Positions 12,970 to 24,877 of a DNA stretch of 64,000 nt are shown in pieces. The DNA is from Ganoderma boninense (Eukaryota; Basidiomycota; Agaricomycetes; Polyporales; Polyporaceae). Under the pieces are notes generated by a model. That model was not told the DNA's origin. It searched no databases and worked only from the letters and a program-made list of their open reading frames with translations. Numbering within the stretch: the stretch's first letter is position 1; every line of letters starts with the position of its first letter. Position numbers and translations under genes: made by a program. The stretch covers positions 899,252 to 963,251 of the forward strand of contig CM035314.1 of assembly GCA_002900995.3 (NCBI GenBank), given 5' to 3'.

Positions 12970-15523
12970 TGCCTTGGCCCTCGGGTTGCTCATATCTACC
13001 TGCTTATGTCTCGTACAATTGCGCGTGCTGTTCTGTTGTAATCCCATGGATCATTATATGTATAAAGGCATCGGACATGTCATCGGAACCATCGGCAGTC
13101 GTGAGCATTCCCGTTAAGTGAATGTTGCGATGCAAGAATTGAACTTGTATTGAGAAGCCAGAATATCATAAGCCTATAATTTGTTGATTCACGATGCCTC
13201 CGGATTATGTATACCTGGCGACCGATTTTACAGACATCTCCTCCCACAGCAGTTTGTTCCGCTGAATTTCCCCTCCCTGTATGCTCCACATGTAAGCAGG
13301 GACCCTTCTGCATCTGATCATACCGTTTCAAAGCCTTCCTACACCACTGCACATCGCAATCGAACTTTCTGTATCAGAATCCTGTGTCTTCACATCCCCA
13401 TTATGTTGATCGGATCATCGGCACACATGCAGGCAGCATGGCTTCCACTCAGGTAACTAGAACAGAAGACATGTCATGCTAGCACACCTTCCCCAGACCT
13501 TTTGTGCACACATTGGGTCAAGTGCCAATATCGGGTTGATCCGACAGCCTAATCATTCACACAGGTCCGGCATTTACATACAAGCGGATATAAATTTTCA
13601 TGTGCGGATGCTTTAAAATTTCAAGTGAGGAAAGCGACTGCCCTAATAAGGGTCTGTACTGTGAGGTGCCTTGAGGCTGGCATGTGCTGCATTATTCTGA
13701 GAAGCATTCTTCACGTCAGCAGGAAGAGGACATGTGGGTCGCTGTAGTCATGCAATAGAACTGCGCACTTACAAGATGACATCCAGGGTTTTGGAGGTCC
13801 AATTGTTATATTTGTCAACTGGTGAAGTCGACTACACTTCTGTGTCTGACTTGTTGTCAGCCTCGTACTGAATGGGATGGGCAACTTGTCCGCCTGACCT
13901 TATACAGTTGAATAGCTCTATTCGTGGCTAGTGGCCGGCCGAAGGATTGGAAGCACCTTCCTGGTTTCTGAGACAGCGCAGCTTCCCTCTGTCGTCAGCT
14001 TGTAAGGGACTTGGGGCAAAGGGTATGACGCACCGAAGATCTGCATCTTTGTGAGACTACCGAGGCAAGAAACCGGTCGCAATTTATATAGGTCGCCGTC
14101 GCGTAATTGCGGAGTTGGATTTTCGTCTCCGCAGGCCGTCCGGCCGAAGTGGTCGGAATCAACACGGGACTCCTGCTGGTCCAGACCAAATATTATCTGT
14201 CTAGCCTGTGTATATGGAGACTGTAGTCAACCTTCAAATGCATGCAAATATCACTCTATATATTACTTGCTGGTATAGGATTCACGCCGGCAAGTGATAC
14301 GACGGAAGCCGCGTGTGGGACGAGAGACCCGTGGAAACCGTACCGGTATACGTCCCTCACCATTTCCGTTAGGGAAGCCTGGGTGACTAGTCTACGTTAG
14401 CTTCGACCTCTCCGTGCGTACTTCGGAGTAAAAACGCGAACCCAGAGCCTGGGAAATAAGGTCAACCATTTTATAAGGCCAGGTTCATTTACTTGAACGG
14501 TGCGTGCTCATAGAACCTTGCCATGTGGAATAGATTAGCCGTTCCAATTAGGAAAAGGCTCCTCGAGGGGGGGAGGGGGTTGAGTACCACTGGCTAGTAT
14601 ACTGCTTTTCTGACCAAGAAGCTCAGCTTACGGCCGGCGGTTAGTCCAGAGTCACGCGGGCTGTCACAAGTATCGGTCTCACGCCACCAAGCTCGCTCCC
14701 TGTTTGCGTCCCGTGCCAAATCCTCACCAAGTCGCGCACTCAGTAACGTCTCTCCGAGGACCTGTCAACCAGGCTAGTCCATGTCGCTACGTGTGAGCAG
14801 CACGATATACGTCGTCCTATGTGGTCTGAGTCTTACGTCCTGTTGTCCTCAGTCTCTGCTCCGTGACTTTGTTATCGACGGAAAGAGACCGTAGTCCGGC
14901 GCATGCGGCTTTCGATTCCTTTTGACTTAGGGAACTATTCATATCAGACGTCGCGAGCACCCTATTTCCCATACGGAGAGTATCGTGAGTGCACTCTTAC
15001 GGGAGGTCCCAGCCCATGTTTTTCACAGAAACTTTCTTAGTCCTGCAGATCGCCGAAGGCTGTAAAGACCCCGGATGCGAGAAGCACTCCAGACGCCTAC
15101 ACCCATTATCGCTGCTTTCTTCACGCGGCCACAGGGTCGTTTCTCACGCAATTCCCCGGGTCTCAGTTTGGTCTGCGGGGAGCTGGGTCTCGAGTCCCCG
15201 TCATAAATGCCTGCTGGTACCTGTTGCGTTGGCGCGCTGTCGTGCGGTCGTACGTTCTCCCTGCTACCTATCCAGCACTTGCTTGAGGTGCCGGTCTGTC
15301 CTACCCCCATCCTTCCCAGATCGTTCAGCTCCCCGATATACACTCAACCTGGGACTCACACCCTCACGACCATCGTATGTTCACTCCGCTCTCTCTTGAC
15401 CCGCTCCCCCCCGCCCCGTTTCACTAACATACGACGCACAGCCCGGTCTCCAGCCCTGGACGCGTCCCTCGCCTTCACCGCCTCAACTTTCGCATCATCT
15501 GCATCCATCCTGTCTAGTCGTCT
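12970..15523. other. About 2.5 kb without a supported gene
   Basis: I see only short open frames with frequent stops on both strands and no family motif. The AT-richer stretch 13.4-14.5 kb looks like decayed intergenic or repeat-derived DNA. Confidence 0.35.
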
Positions 15524-16689
15524 ATGACGCTCCTTCGCTCGAATATTGGAAGCCGCAACGGCCGGTAAGCCTGTCGTAGCTCCTGCCTTCTGGCTACTAA
15601 CCTTTCGTCTACAGGCGAATCTCACTTGCAGGCCAGCTTGTGTTCACTTACATGTCCATGGCTTCACTCCTTGCGTGGCGGGGAACCTGCCGTGACAATT
15701 TTGACCTCGTCAACAAGGAGCTTCGCGAGTCCTTGGAAGCACTCGTCGGTCGGTTCTTCCCTGAACCTGCTGTATTCCTCGACGTCATCACTCCATGGAA
15801 TGCCCTCATCGTGGGTGAAGCCGCCCTCTCTCACGTCCTCCGCTACCCGTCGGTATGCAAGACGTCTTTGGAGATCGCTATCGGCAACTTGTATTTCAAC
15901 CCGTTCCTGGACAGCCTGTCGCGCCTCCTTCCTTATGACACGGTCCTTGCATCCCGCGTGGTTAAACCTCCCCCTCCCGGATTTCAGTATCATCGGCATA
16001 TCACCCGCGTCGCGGAATACCGTCTAACGTCCGGCTTGCTCGTCATTGTATACGAATCGTGCACGCCCTCCGCCTGCGACGTCGTCAGCGGATACTGGAC
16101 AACGGCTCTCATGAACTTCGTCAACGCCCATACCATAGGATGCGCATATCCCCGCCTTACTTTGAATCGTTGCGCCATCATGTGCGACACCCGGTCATCT
16201 ACGATGGATTGGGCGGACCATGCTATGTCCGTTACACTGGACCACCTGGGTTTCGAGAAGGACCTTGTCCCTCAGAACTGGCCGCTTTACGCCCGGGGTC
16301 CAACTTCGCCGTGTCCGGAAGTGGAGGATTGTGGCAGGAACCTATATGTTTGCCCACACCAGGGCAGGTTTTTCGGAGACGGGGGCTCTTTGGTCCTATT
16401 TGTGCGCGACTTACCCGCAAGCTTAAAGGAGATACGCCAGCTGTCGGTATCACCTTACGGACCCATGGTGGCCTGGCGTCTCCCTTCGACCGGCTTATGC
16501 AAGGAGGGGTGTCTAGTATATGACAAGGTCCTTCCACCGTACGTCGTCTCCATGTTGACCCAGTTTTACGATCATCGTTCCGTGTCGTCGAACCCAACCC
16601 CGCTAGTCCGTGTTCCTGCCCAACCTCCTCTTCAGCACCCAGGGTTCCCATTTTCTTTGGGTAAGGGTGTACGACGCTACTCCTTATGA
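15524..16689 (+). CDS. F-box-like / nucleotidyltransferase-fold protein, catalytic site degenerate
   Basis: Exon 1 (15524-15564) and exon 2 (15615-16689) join in phase to give about 371 residues. Residues 18-45 form an F-box-like helical segment (LVFTYMSMASLLAWRGTCRD). Next comes LIVGEAALSHVL (about 79-89), SLEIAI (98-103), LLVIVYES, and MNFVNAHTIGCAYPRLTL. These line up one for one with the gene at 18.6 kb, where the same positions read SGSTAL, DLDVYV, KRIDVI and VNFITYGGAVCAFPRTTL. Here the acidic residues expected of an active nucleotidyltransferase are replaced, so this copy is probably inactive as an enzyme. F-box proteins recruit substrates to SCF ubiquitin ligases. The function of this family is not known. 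Confidence 0.6.
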
Positions 16690-17163
16690 CACATTTAACC
16701 TTACTTTTATCCAATCTCATGCGCTATGTTGTATTTCCGTGTCAACTTGGATTCTCCAACTTCCTCCGTACGTGTAACCTCCACGTCCGGCTTTTCTGAT
16801 GTACTTGTAAGGACCCCCGTGCATGCGATACGACCGCGCACTTCGTAGCATCAGCTGTTATATGTACGAGTGCCAGCTTCAGCGATATTCCACCTCCTCG
16901 TGGTCTGCTGGAAGTATACCGCTCCATGCCCGCTTATGTAACACTTACCGCTTCAGGTATTGACGTTGTGCGACTTGCTTGCACCCCTGCCACGTGTTCC
17001 AGCGCATTCCCCTCTCATCCCACGGTGTCCCTCCCCCACACAACAGGCTTCGCAACTGTGGTCTTGCTTCTGTAAGGACGGAGGCGGTAATCAGGCAGTA
17101 CTCGGGTCTATAGGGACGCTATAGGTATGTGTCGCGTTCCTCTGCTACTACTACAAGGCAACG
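16690..17163. other. Spacer, nothing recognised
   Basis: About 470 bases between a plus-strand gene end and the end of a minus-strand gene. No coding or structural signal stands out. Confidence 0.3.
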
Positions 17164-18119
17164 TCAAGCATACCAGTCGTCAATGTTATGATCGACCACG
17201 CAGCCTCTATCGGGTTCTCTCCCGTTCCATGTACCACGCTCCTCTCGCGAAGACAGGGCAGTGTTACTCGAAGTCTCCCCCAAACCGGACGGCGATGCGA
17301 ACTCCGTCCCGCCTGCGCCTTCTTCAACTTCCTCCGCCTTAACCGTATGTTCGTCACCATTCTCCCGTTCCTCACTCCGTCCCGTTGACCCTTCCCTCCG
17401 CCGCCCCAGCGATTCCTGAGGTTCAACGGATTCGCCCCTCTTCCGCATCTCGTCCAGGAAACACCGTCCCGCCTCTTCTATGTCAGCGGCGTCCGCAACT
17501 CTATCACCCGCAGCGCATGCCCCCAGCATGCCTTCAACAGTGATCTCGGTCGAATAAGTAGTCCTGCTCCCCGTGTTGGCAGCGACGGCCACGTCTACTG
17601 CTATTCCGTCGTCTCCACCTAACTTCTCGTCATGGACGGTAATCGTTATCAAGAGCCCTGGCTTCAGCACGGTCAGTGTCTTCAAGTACTCAGTTACAGA
17701 GCTACTTACCCGTATTCGCTTACCGTCTACATAGTTGACGACCATGTAAACTGGGTTATCCATCGCGTTTTCGGGCATAAATACGGTTCCCCCCGGAACG
17801 CCATGAGGCCTGTTCATGTCAAGATCTCCATCGCCAGAGAACTGTGTCGACGAGTAGACTGTGGTCCACTGTGTCTTCAGACGGACGCCGGTCTGTCCAA
17901 TCCGCTCAAGGATTACATGCACTAGGGCATGACGCTTGGATGCCAGGGGCGTCTCGTTAGCATGCCACAGACAATTATCATATGGGCGTCCCTCACCTTT
18001 TTCCTTGTCACAGGGTGACACGGCAGCGCGATATACAATGGAGTAGAGAAAATAACCCGTGGTACGCGCTCCATCGCGCTAGTGGATGCGTGTCTCGTTG
18101 GTACGTCTCCTGCCCCCAT
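17164..18119 (-). CDS. Orphan protein with acidic low-complexity tail
   Basis: The main exon (17934-17164) is open for 257 codons. A short exon from an ATG at 18119 to 17997 joins in phase across a 62-base GTGAGG...CCAAG intron that contains GCTAAC, for about 297 residues. The middle has alternating hydrophobic strands (VYMVVNYVDGKRIRV, LLITITVHDEKLGG) typical of a beta-rich fold. The last 90 residues are rich in Glu, Gly and Ser (EERENGDEHTVKAEEVEEG). No family is recognised. The first exon overlaps plus-strand coding-like sequence at 18.0-18.1 kb, so its reality is uncertain; the main exon is better supported. Confidence 0.45.
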
Positions 18120-18464
18120 TTATCTGTGAATACATCCCTGAAGTATCCGTATGCACTGCAGTTCGACATGTTGGTACCTCGCCTGTCCAACTTCTTCATC
18201 GAATGCGGATCAGGTATGTCTAAGCGGCGTAGCCCTCCGCAAACTACGTGTCGCATCACTTCAGCAGGCGATGTGACACGTTTCTTGCGCCAACTTCTTC
18301 TCACAGCATTTGGCAGGCCACCGCACGATCGCTGTGTGAACGTTCCTCAATATACTCAGGCTTCTACCGATCCCCCGTCCTGCGCCAATCCAACTCAGCC
18401 GCCCGTCAAGTCCCGTGGCCGTGCTGATGCTTACGAGCTCGAGTATATTTGCCCTGCGTCCTAG
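18120..18464 (+). CDS. 3' part of an orphan gene (fragment)
   Basis: Two exon-like pieces read well on the plus strand: one ending FDMLVPRLSNFFIECGSG at about 18211, and one from about 18266 (DVTRFLRQLLLTAFGRPP) to the stop at 18462-18464, joined by a GTATGT...CAGCAG intron. The tail is Pro- and Gln-rich. Coding-like sequence continues left to about 18010 (KITRGTRSIALVDACLV), where it overlaps the first exon proposed for the minus-strand neighbour. I could not find a start codon, so it may be a 5'-truncated relic. The function is unknown. Confidence 0.35.
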   Translation, partial: LSVNTSLKYPYALQFDMLVPRLSNFFIECGSGMSKRRSPPQTTCRITSAGDVTRFLRQLLLTAFGRPPHDRCVNVPQYTQASTDPPSCANPTQPPVKSRGRADAYELEYICPAS

Positions 18465-18596
18465 CTAGGCTCTGTGTTCCACTGAACTCCATCCTCGCAC
18501 ATCGTCTGCTCACACTTAGCAATCCGTACAGTCGACATATCCTCGACCGTCATCGCACCGTCGATCCTTGACGTCTGCAGCCAAACCGTCCATATT

Positions 18597-19485
18597 ATGA
18601 ACTCCACGTACGTAACATGGTCCCTTGTCGCACCCAGATAACTCACGCTTAACACACAGACAGCACCTGTCGACTGCAGATGCGTGGATGCATGTTCTTT
18701 CCGTATGCAACATGAAGACCCTCCTTTCCTGTGCAAGCACGAGCCACATGCTACGTGACGCCGTCGCCGCCGAACTCCGTGCCCGCGTATTCGCCTTGTT
18801 TGGGCGTGTGTTCGCGCATCGTGTCCGTCACTTTACTGGCCTCCTCCGCCTCCACGGCGCTGTCGTATCAGGCTCTACCGCCTTAGCCTTTTTGTTGTGG
18901 CCCGTCGACTGGGAGCCTGGAGACCTGGACGTATACGTCGGAGGCAGCGCGTACGCCAGCTTTATATGTGACTTCGAGCGTATTTTCCCTGTTGTTCTGG
19001 AGGCCGACACTTCGTCTCAATATCCTGGCGGGTACATCGGGATCGCAGGAGTCCGACGGTACCGTACGGTCGCTGGTAAACGTATCGACGTCATTCGGAG
19101 TGACTGTCCCAACGCCGTCGGACCCTTACTCTATTTCTGGTCCAGTGTTGTAGTGAACTTTATCACCTACGGCGGTGCCGTCTGCGCATTCCCGCGTACC
19201 ACCCTCGCCTCGGAAGGTTTGGTTGCGGACACTGGTATTCCACGGAAGGCAAGGCTTGCGCGGCGCAAGTACGAAAGCCGCGGCGTTAGCTTTTCCGAAG
19301 TCGCCTCGTGGCAGCCTGTTCAGGGGTTGCCAGAGAACCACCCTCGGACGCTTTCATCTGACGGTGTGCTGGTTCTCGACTTCTATAACGTATGGCGTAC
19401 TTGTCGGCTTCGATTGCCCATATCGCGTGCCGGGTCCGCGTGGGTCGTTCAACACCCCACTAATATGAGCATATTAGGTGAGTAG
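18597..19485 (+). CDS. F-box-like protein with complete nucleotidyltransferase-fold signature
   Basis: Exon 1 is 18597-18607 and exon 2 is 18660-19485, joined in phase by a GTACGT...CACAG intron, giving 278 residues. Residues about 8-40 are F-box-like (LSTADAWMHVLSVCNMKTLL). Then comes VVSGSTALAFLL with Gly75-Ser76, GDLDVYV with Asp92 and Asp94, and KRIDVI with Asp147. These are the hG[GS], [DE]h[DE]h and h[DE]h motifs that hold ATP and metal in the polymerase-beta-like nucleotidyltransferase superfamily. The Ser-to-Asp spacing (15) is slightly longer than usual. A conserved-looking segment VVVNFITYGGAVCAFPRTTL follows. If active, it would transfer a nucleotide to an unknown target; the F-box-like head suggests a protein target or a link to ubiquitination. 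The fold assignment is inference from motifs. The relative at 15.5 kb has lost the acidic residues. Confidence 0.65.
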
Positions 19486-20640
19486 CATTTGCGCCCTCAC
19501 TGAATGTGGCCTGTTCTCACGCGTTACCCCTTGAAGCGGCGCCGTTGACGACACAGCAGAGATCGGAGGCCGATCACTCCGCGTCGGTCGACAGACCGCA
19601 GTGTTCCGCTTCTCGCGGCGCGGCTGATAGGGTGCCGTAAGCCCGCACCTTCCTTATGGAGCCCACGCCGCGTTCGTTGCATAGGGATCCCGCGCGTCTG
19701 ACCTTTGTATGTTGTATGTACGAGATGTAGCGACTACCGCCGCGCACGATATCGCTCCCGTTCGGGTTGACGGGACTCCCTCTCGCCGTTGGTGTGGATG
19801 TGTACCGTAATACGAATTGTCATTTACCAGGAGCTCCGACAGTCTGTTTGACACCCCGCCTCTTTACGTCGAACCCCAGTCGATCTCCATTCTGCGTCTC
19901 TTCCCGCTTGAACACCACTGCCTCTGCAGTCCCTGATGGTGTGGTTTCTTCGGTCCGCATCCGCTTCCTCGTATTGTAAAAAAGGGAACAACTCGTCCCG
20001 ACTGGTCGCAAAAGAGCGGAGCGCTGGTACCCGTCCACACGGCACCTCGGCAACTCTCTGATACGTTGGATTATACGTATCTTGATTAAGTCGACCGACC
20101 ACCTTGCATCCTTCTTCTATTCTCTTCTACTTACGAACCAGCTGAATGGCCGTCCGCAGATGCCACCACGTCGCATCAACCGGCACACGGGAATTTGTAT
20201 CAACTTGACATGCATGCTTCCATCACCACCGCGTCTACACGCCCTGGAGTCGTTTGTTGGCGAGTTTGTGTCCCGCATTCCTCCCTGTGAACTTTGCATC
20301 CAAGCTTTGCTTCCACAAAGGCTCACCTAGGCTGTGGTCCTGTTTGCTAACCTACCTTTCTCGGACTCCTGTTCGTCGGACCGCTAATCGGGCATGCACC
20401 TTACATTTATTAGGCCGGTCTCTCCGCGCTGGGACGCCCGCCGGTCCATCCACCCGTCCGCCCTCGCTCATGCTTCAGGCCCCCCCACCTCCCGGTGCAG
20501 GTTCAAACGGTGTGTACCGTCGTTTTCTCTTCACTACTTTATCCTTCGCTCATACGCGCCACGCGTACAGGTAACGATCGAGGTCAGTAGTGTCCTGGTG
20601 GCTTTCAACCCTGCCGAAATTCTAACGGCCTGCACGTTTG
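19486..20640. other. About 1.1 kb without a supported gene
   Basis: Short open frames only. A plus-strand frame at about 20161-20330 (ALESFVGEFVSRIPPCELC) faintly recalls the helical start of fungal Pcl-type cyclins but is too short and isolated to call. Confidence 0.3.
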
Positions 20641-20656
20641 TACCCCACTCCACCCT

Positions 20657-22747
20657 TTGTCGACACTCAGACGATGGCGGCGTCCCATCCTTCTACGTGC
20701 GGAAAAGGAGGAACGCTACCAGGCTTGTCTGAGGTGCCGTAAGAATAAGCGTGGTGTGCGTATAAGTCCTATGTCGCGTCTGATTATACCTGACCAGCCT
20801 CGTACAGTGCTCTGGCGAAAATCCTTGCAACCATTGCGTGAGGGCTGGTGTCCCCTGCGAGTGGATCATCACACCTCAAGAGCCGCGTCCTGTGCAAAAC
20901 ACGTTTGTTCATCTCACACCCCTCGTCTTCGGCCCTCGAGGTCAACACGGCAGGTCCGAGGTATGCAACTCCCGTCGCATAGACTCTGATTCGATCCTGA
21001 GTCTGTCTCACAGCCCCCTGGCATGCACGTCTCCCGACCACATGAGATCGTTGGCCCCGGGGTGGACTATCCCTTAGAACCAGGCCCTTCCGTACCTGGT
21101 CAAGGAACGCCCTCTATTCTGCACCAGAACGTCGGCGCGTTCCCAGGCGCGTCTGGTGTCGACTACACAGCTATGTCAAGAGCGCTAGGAAATTATATGC
21201 CACCAGCTTCTGGCATCCAAACGTTTGGGCCCCAGTCACGTACGCCGATTGTTGCTGGGACCCCGGTTTACCCGAACTCCCCCCTCCCATGGTCGACTCT
21301 CGGACCTGCCGATGTCACTGAACACGTAGGAGTGCCGTCGGACAGCGAGCCTCTTCTCCGTCCGCTCAATTTCGACGCCCATCTCGCCATGGTTCAGGGT
21401 CAGTGTCGTCACACTCCCTCTCTTGTGTACGCCGTGTCTGACGTGTCCGATTTATCCTTTCATAAGGCCGTTTCGACGGGTCCGACTCTGTTCGCTCGAT
21501 GGCCGAAGAAGAATGGCATCGTGCCTTCTTAGACGCAACCCCGTATACCGCCGTGCCTGATACCGCTCGCCCACTTCATGTCCGTCTACGTGTCAATCGT
21601 TTATGGGGCTCTGTACATTCTAACTTCGTTGTCAGGTGTCCACGTCGGCTCTCGCTTCCAGCGCACCGCCCATGTATGCGGCACAGTCGCTTGACAACGC
21701 CGACATGTCGCTTCCGCTGCTGGATACTTCGTCTGCTTCTCACTTCGATAACTTTGGCGCATCTGATGCTGGTCTAGGCGGCACGGGCATGTTCACCGAC
21801 GCTAGATTCAGCGTTATGGGTGGCACGCACCCGACGTTGGTGGCCGCCACTCTACCTCAGCTTAGCAGGCAAGGGGTTGGCGATGCACATGCGGGAGGTC
21901 CCTGTTTGTCGGACAACGCTGGCTTCCATGGCGCGGATGCCGTATTTCCCTCTATCTTTCCACAGGGTACTCTTCATCACGTTGCTCCAGTTCCCAACGA
22001 CGACGTGCGCGACGACGGTAACCCGTTCACTGGTGCAAGAATCTACGCCCCGGACACTCCAGTTCATTCTCTCCCTATTCCGTCTCGACTCCCTCTCGTG
22101 GACCCCCTTCACGACCATATGCTCCCCAACAGTCTCTCTGCTGCCTCTGAGGGGGGTATGTACCGTCAGCAAGGCATGTCCCTCGCTCCGTTCCCACTCA
22201 TGCCACCATCGGGTCGTCAAGCTGGCGACACAATCGCGACGGCCGAGCATTTCCCGCTCTTTCACGCTGGACCCTACGGCACGAATGTCCACCACACTAC
22301 GCTTGCAGCCCCCTATTCTGACGCATATATGGCTGGAGGTTCGGAACCACCACTCCGGAACGACGCGTTGTTCATCGACGGAACAGACGTCGTCGGATCC
22401 AGCGCAGCGACTCATGCTCTCCCGCACGCTACCTCCTCCCGTCCCATACTTTGCCAGTCAGATGCCTTTGACCCTGTTGGCCCTTTCACATTCAGCGATA
22501 CCGACCTGTATGGCGTCGACGCGCTTCTGTCATCAGCATCTCCGTCCTCAGTCGAGCAAGCCAGTCTCCAGCTCGGAGCCGCCTCGCAAGATGACCAGCC
22601 TGCATTCATCGACGCTGATTTGCATGCGTGGCTGGCGGCTGGTGCGCAGGTAAATTCTAACCAAGTGGTCTTGCTATGTTACCTTTGCTCATGGTCATTC
22701 AGATTCCTTCTTTCGACATAGACGAGCCTTTCGGATTTCACGTCTAG
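20657..22747 (+). CDS. Zn2Cys6 (Gal4-type) transcription factor
   Basis: Removing the intron 20756-20807 (GTGCGT...TACAG) creates a complete binuclear zinc cluster. It reads CLRCRKNKRGC then CSGENPCNHCVRAGVPCEW, spacing C-x2-C-x6-C-x5-C-x2-C-x6-C, the fungal DNA-binding signature. Further exons are 20808-20960, 21014-21398, about 21463-21570, 21636-22650 and a last exon ending at 22747, all joined in phase. The remainder is a long Ser/Pro/His/Asp-rich region typical of an activation domain, with no other recognised fold. The start is unclear: no in-frame ATG lies near the cluster, and the nearest ATG (20674) is out of frame by one base. There may be an upstream exon or a small indel. Targets cannot be predicted. 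Confidence 0.75.
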
Positions 22748-23386
22748 TACCCCGGAAGAGGAGTGTCTAGTCGAAAATTTGAGCCTGATATGGCCAGTAC
22801 CTGCGCTCGCGTCATGTCGACCAGCCTGGTCTAGTATCGTGCCGTACGTACCAGATGGAAGCTGTCTGTCTTATCATGTTCCAAGTCGGTTTGGACTGTT
22901 CCGCCTCTATCATGTCCGAGTCAAGCCGTATGCCCTGTCCTTACCTTTCTCCTTCGCCTTTCCGGTCTCCCTGTGATCTGTGCCCCTCCCGATATACATC
23001 CCTTCGCCCAACCTAGAAGGCAAATTCCCGTGCGACTTGCTTCATGTACAGCTCCCTCGTCTTACCCATCGACGTGTTTGCAAATTCCTAGAAACCTGAA
23101 TCATAGAGCCTACTAAGTGCATTCGTACCCACGAACACACTTCGCCTCGAGAAATCGTCGCCCACTGAGCAACAACATTGACCGACAAGCCGTCTCGCAA
23201 ATCATGGCTGTCGATCAACAACGCACCATACAATGCATAGTAAAGACAAACAGTATTCAAGCCTCGTATCCACGAATAAATACATCCACGCCACGTCCCT
23301 TTATCGACAATCCCCAACTACCAACTTCCACCTCGCCCGACGGGTCCAGACCAGCAGTCGAAGCAACACTCCAGTCGAACCCACGC
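22748..23386. other. Convergent spacer
   Basis: This lies between the 3' ends of the plus-strand transcription factor and the minus-strand orphan gene. Nothing beyond 3' untranslated sequence is evident. Confidence 0.35.
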
Positions 23387-24877
23387 TTACGAGCGCCTAC
23401 GGGAAGCACGACCGGCCCGACCTCGCTTGTCGTCGTCTCCAGGTGCCACGACCTCTCCCAGTCTCCCCTCAGCTTGTTCCTGTGCCCCTTCACCACGGTG
23501 AATAACGTCGAAGTCTACCCAGCGGGTGAGCAGGACATATCTCTGCCTCCACCATAGAAGCACTTACCTTCGATGTCCACGTCATCTTTAAGCTTCCGTA
23601 TGTCATCGATCCCTCGAAGGCCATCGACGTCAATCGACTCCTGGATATCAGCAACAACCACTGTCTTCTGGACTCCTGGCTCCGTAGCAATCCCGACCTC
23701 CATCGTCTCCACATCCTTCACGTCTCCGTCGCCATTACCCCCGCTAGGCCCACCTACGACACCGGGGTGTTCGTCGCCGTCCACTGACGAACCAAAGGCC
23801 GCCCCGACAACCGAATCGTCAATATCCTTTTCCACCCGACACAAAGCACGTACTTACTGCTATCACCGGGGTGGTCGCAAAAGACCGGAGGCGGCTGACT
23901 GTACAAATCCAAGGATGGAGCGCTGTAGTCCGTGGCATCGACGTCGGCACGTTTAAACACGACCAAATCGATCGGGTGGAACTGTGGAAACCAATTCGCC
24001 CCCGTAACATGGTATGTCGTTAGGAACGACACTCCGACGACGTCCCCTCGGCGAAGTGCGTGGCAGCTGCTATCGGTGATGGGCACGGTATGGTTTCCCT
24101 CCTTGACCCACACCCTCGGACGATCTGGATTCGCGCGAAAGTCCTTGGACGACCGATCTCCTTCCAATATCCACTCGTGCAGATGCTTCGGTGGCGCTAC
24201 TCGACCGTCCTTTGCACCCCGTTTCAAGAATATCGGCGTTTGCATCCAGAACTTAGTACGGTAGCGCGCCTCTTGGCCCGACAGGTACGGGCGACGCGGT
24301 AAGTTCCCGTTGTTGAACCCGTCCAATCCCCTCATATAGTCGTCCAGGATCTATAACAAGGTAAGCACATGTTCGCAGTAGTCTGGTATCCACTGACCCA
24401 TTGACCCTCATACAGACTCAAGTCAGTAGAACTGTCGAACTTGTACGTGTAGAAACATTTCCCGTTCGGGCGGCGTTGTCTGAAACCACCTTGTCAAGAC
24501 ATCGAGCATCAAATATAGGCAGATTTCGTACACAGACTTCGCCTCCACCCCGACCGGCACCTCTTGACCATAAGGCACGTAGTTCCCTGTATTGATGTCA
24601 TCTGTCTCCGCGACTAACGCTGCATGACTGAAGATCGCGGGACGCTTTGTTTTCGTATCGCATATCTGCAGAAAAAATCAGTATAGTCAACGTACGCATT
24701 CGGTGGGATACGCACCACCCAGCGCTGGCGCCCCGCGTCTTCGGCGCAAATAACAGGCCACGGGCTATCGAGGCTCTTCAACGCGGCCCTGAACGGCAAC
24801 AAGCCTTTAGCAAAAGGATGTTTCTGGTATTTCTCCAGAATGGCCTCGGCGGATTCCATCGAGACGGTAGTGCTCAT
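23387..24877 (-). CDS. Agaricomycete orphan protein, 402 residues
   Basis: Five exons (24877-24716, 24665-24447, 24350-23867, 23783-23568, 23514-23387) join in phase through GT-AG introns to 402 residues with no lesion. The N-terminal half reads as a compact globular domain (DSPWPVICAEDAG, KTKRPAIFSHAALVAET, YVPYGQEVPVGVEAKSVYE, ICLYLMLDVLTRWFQ). A second part has NWFPQFHPIDLVVFKRAD and DVVGVSFLTTYHV. The C-terminal 120 residues are acidic, Gly-rich and end in a basic Arg/Ser tail (RAGRASRRRS). No signal peptide or membrane helix is seen. I recall similar proteins only as uncharacterised agaricomycete families; no function is assigned. Confidence 0.65.

Noticed and set aside
20161..20330. Short open frame faintly like the helical start of a Pcl-type cyclin
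   Set aside because: Only about 55 codons, no second conserved segment downstream and no clear intron linking it to anything.
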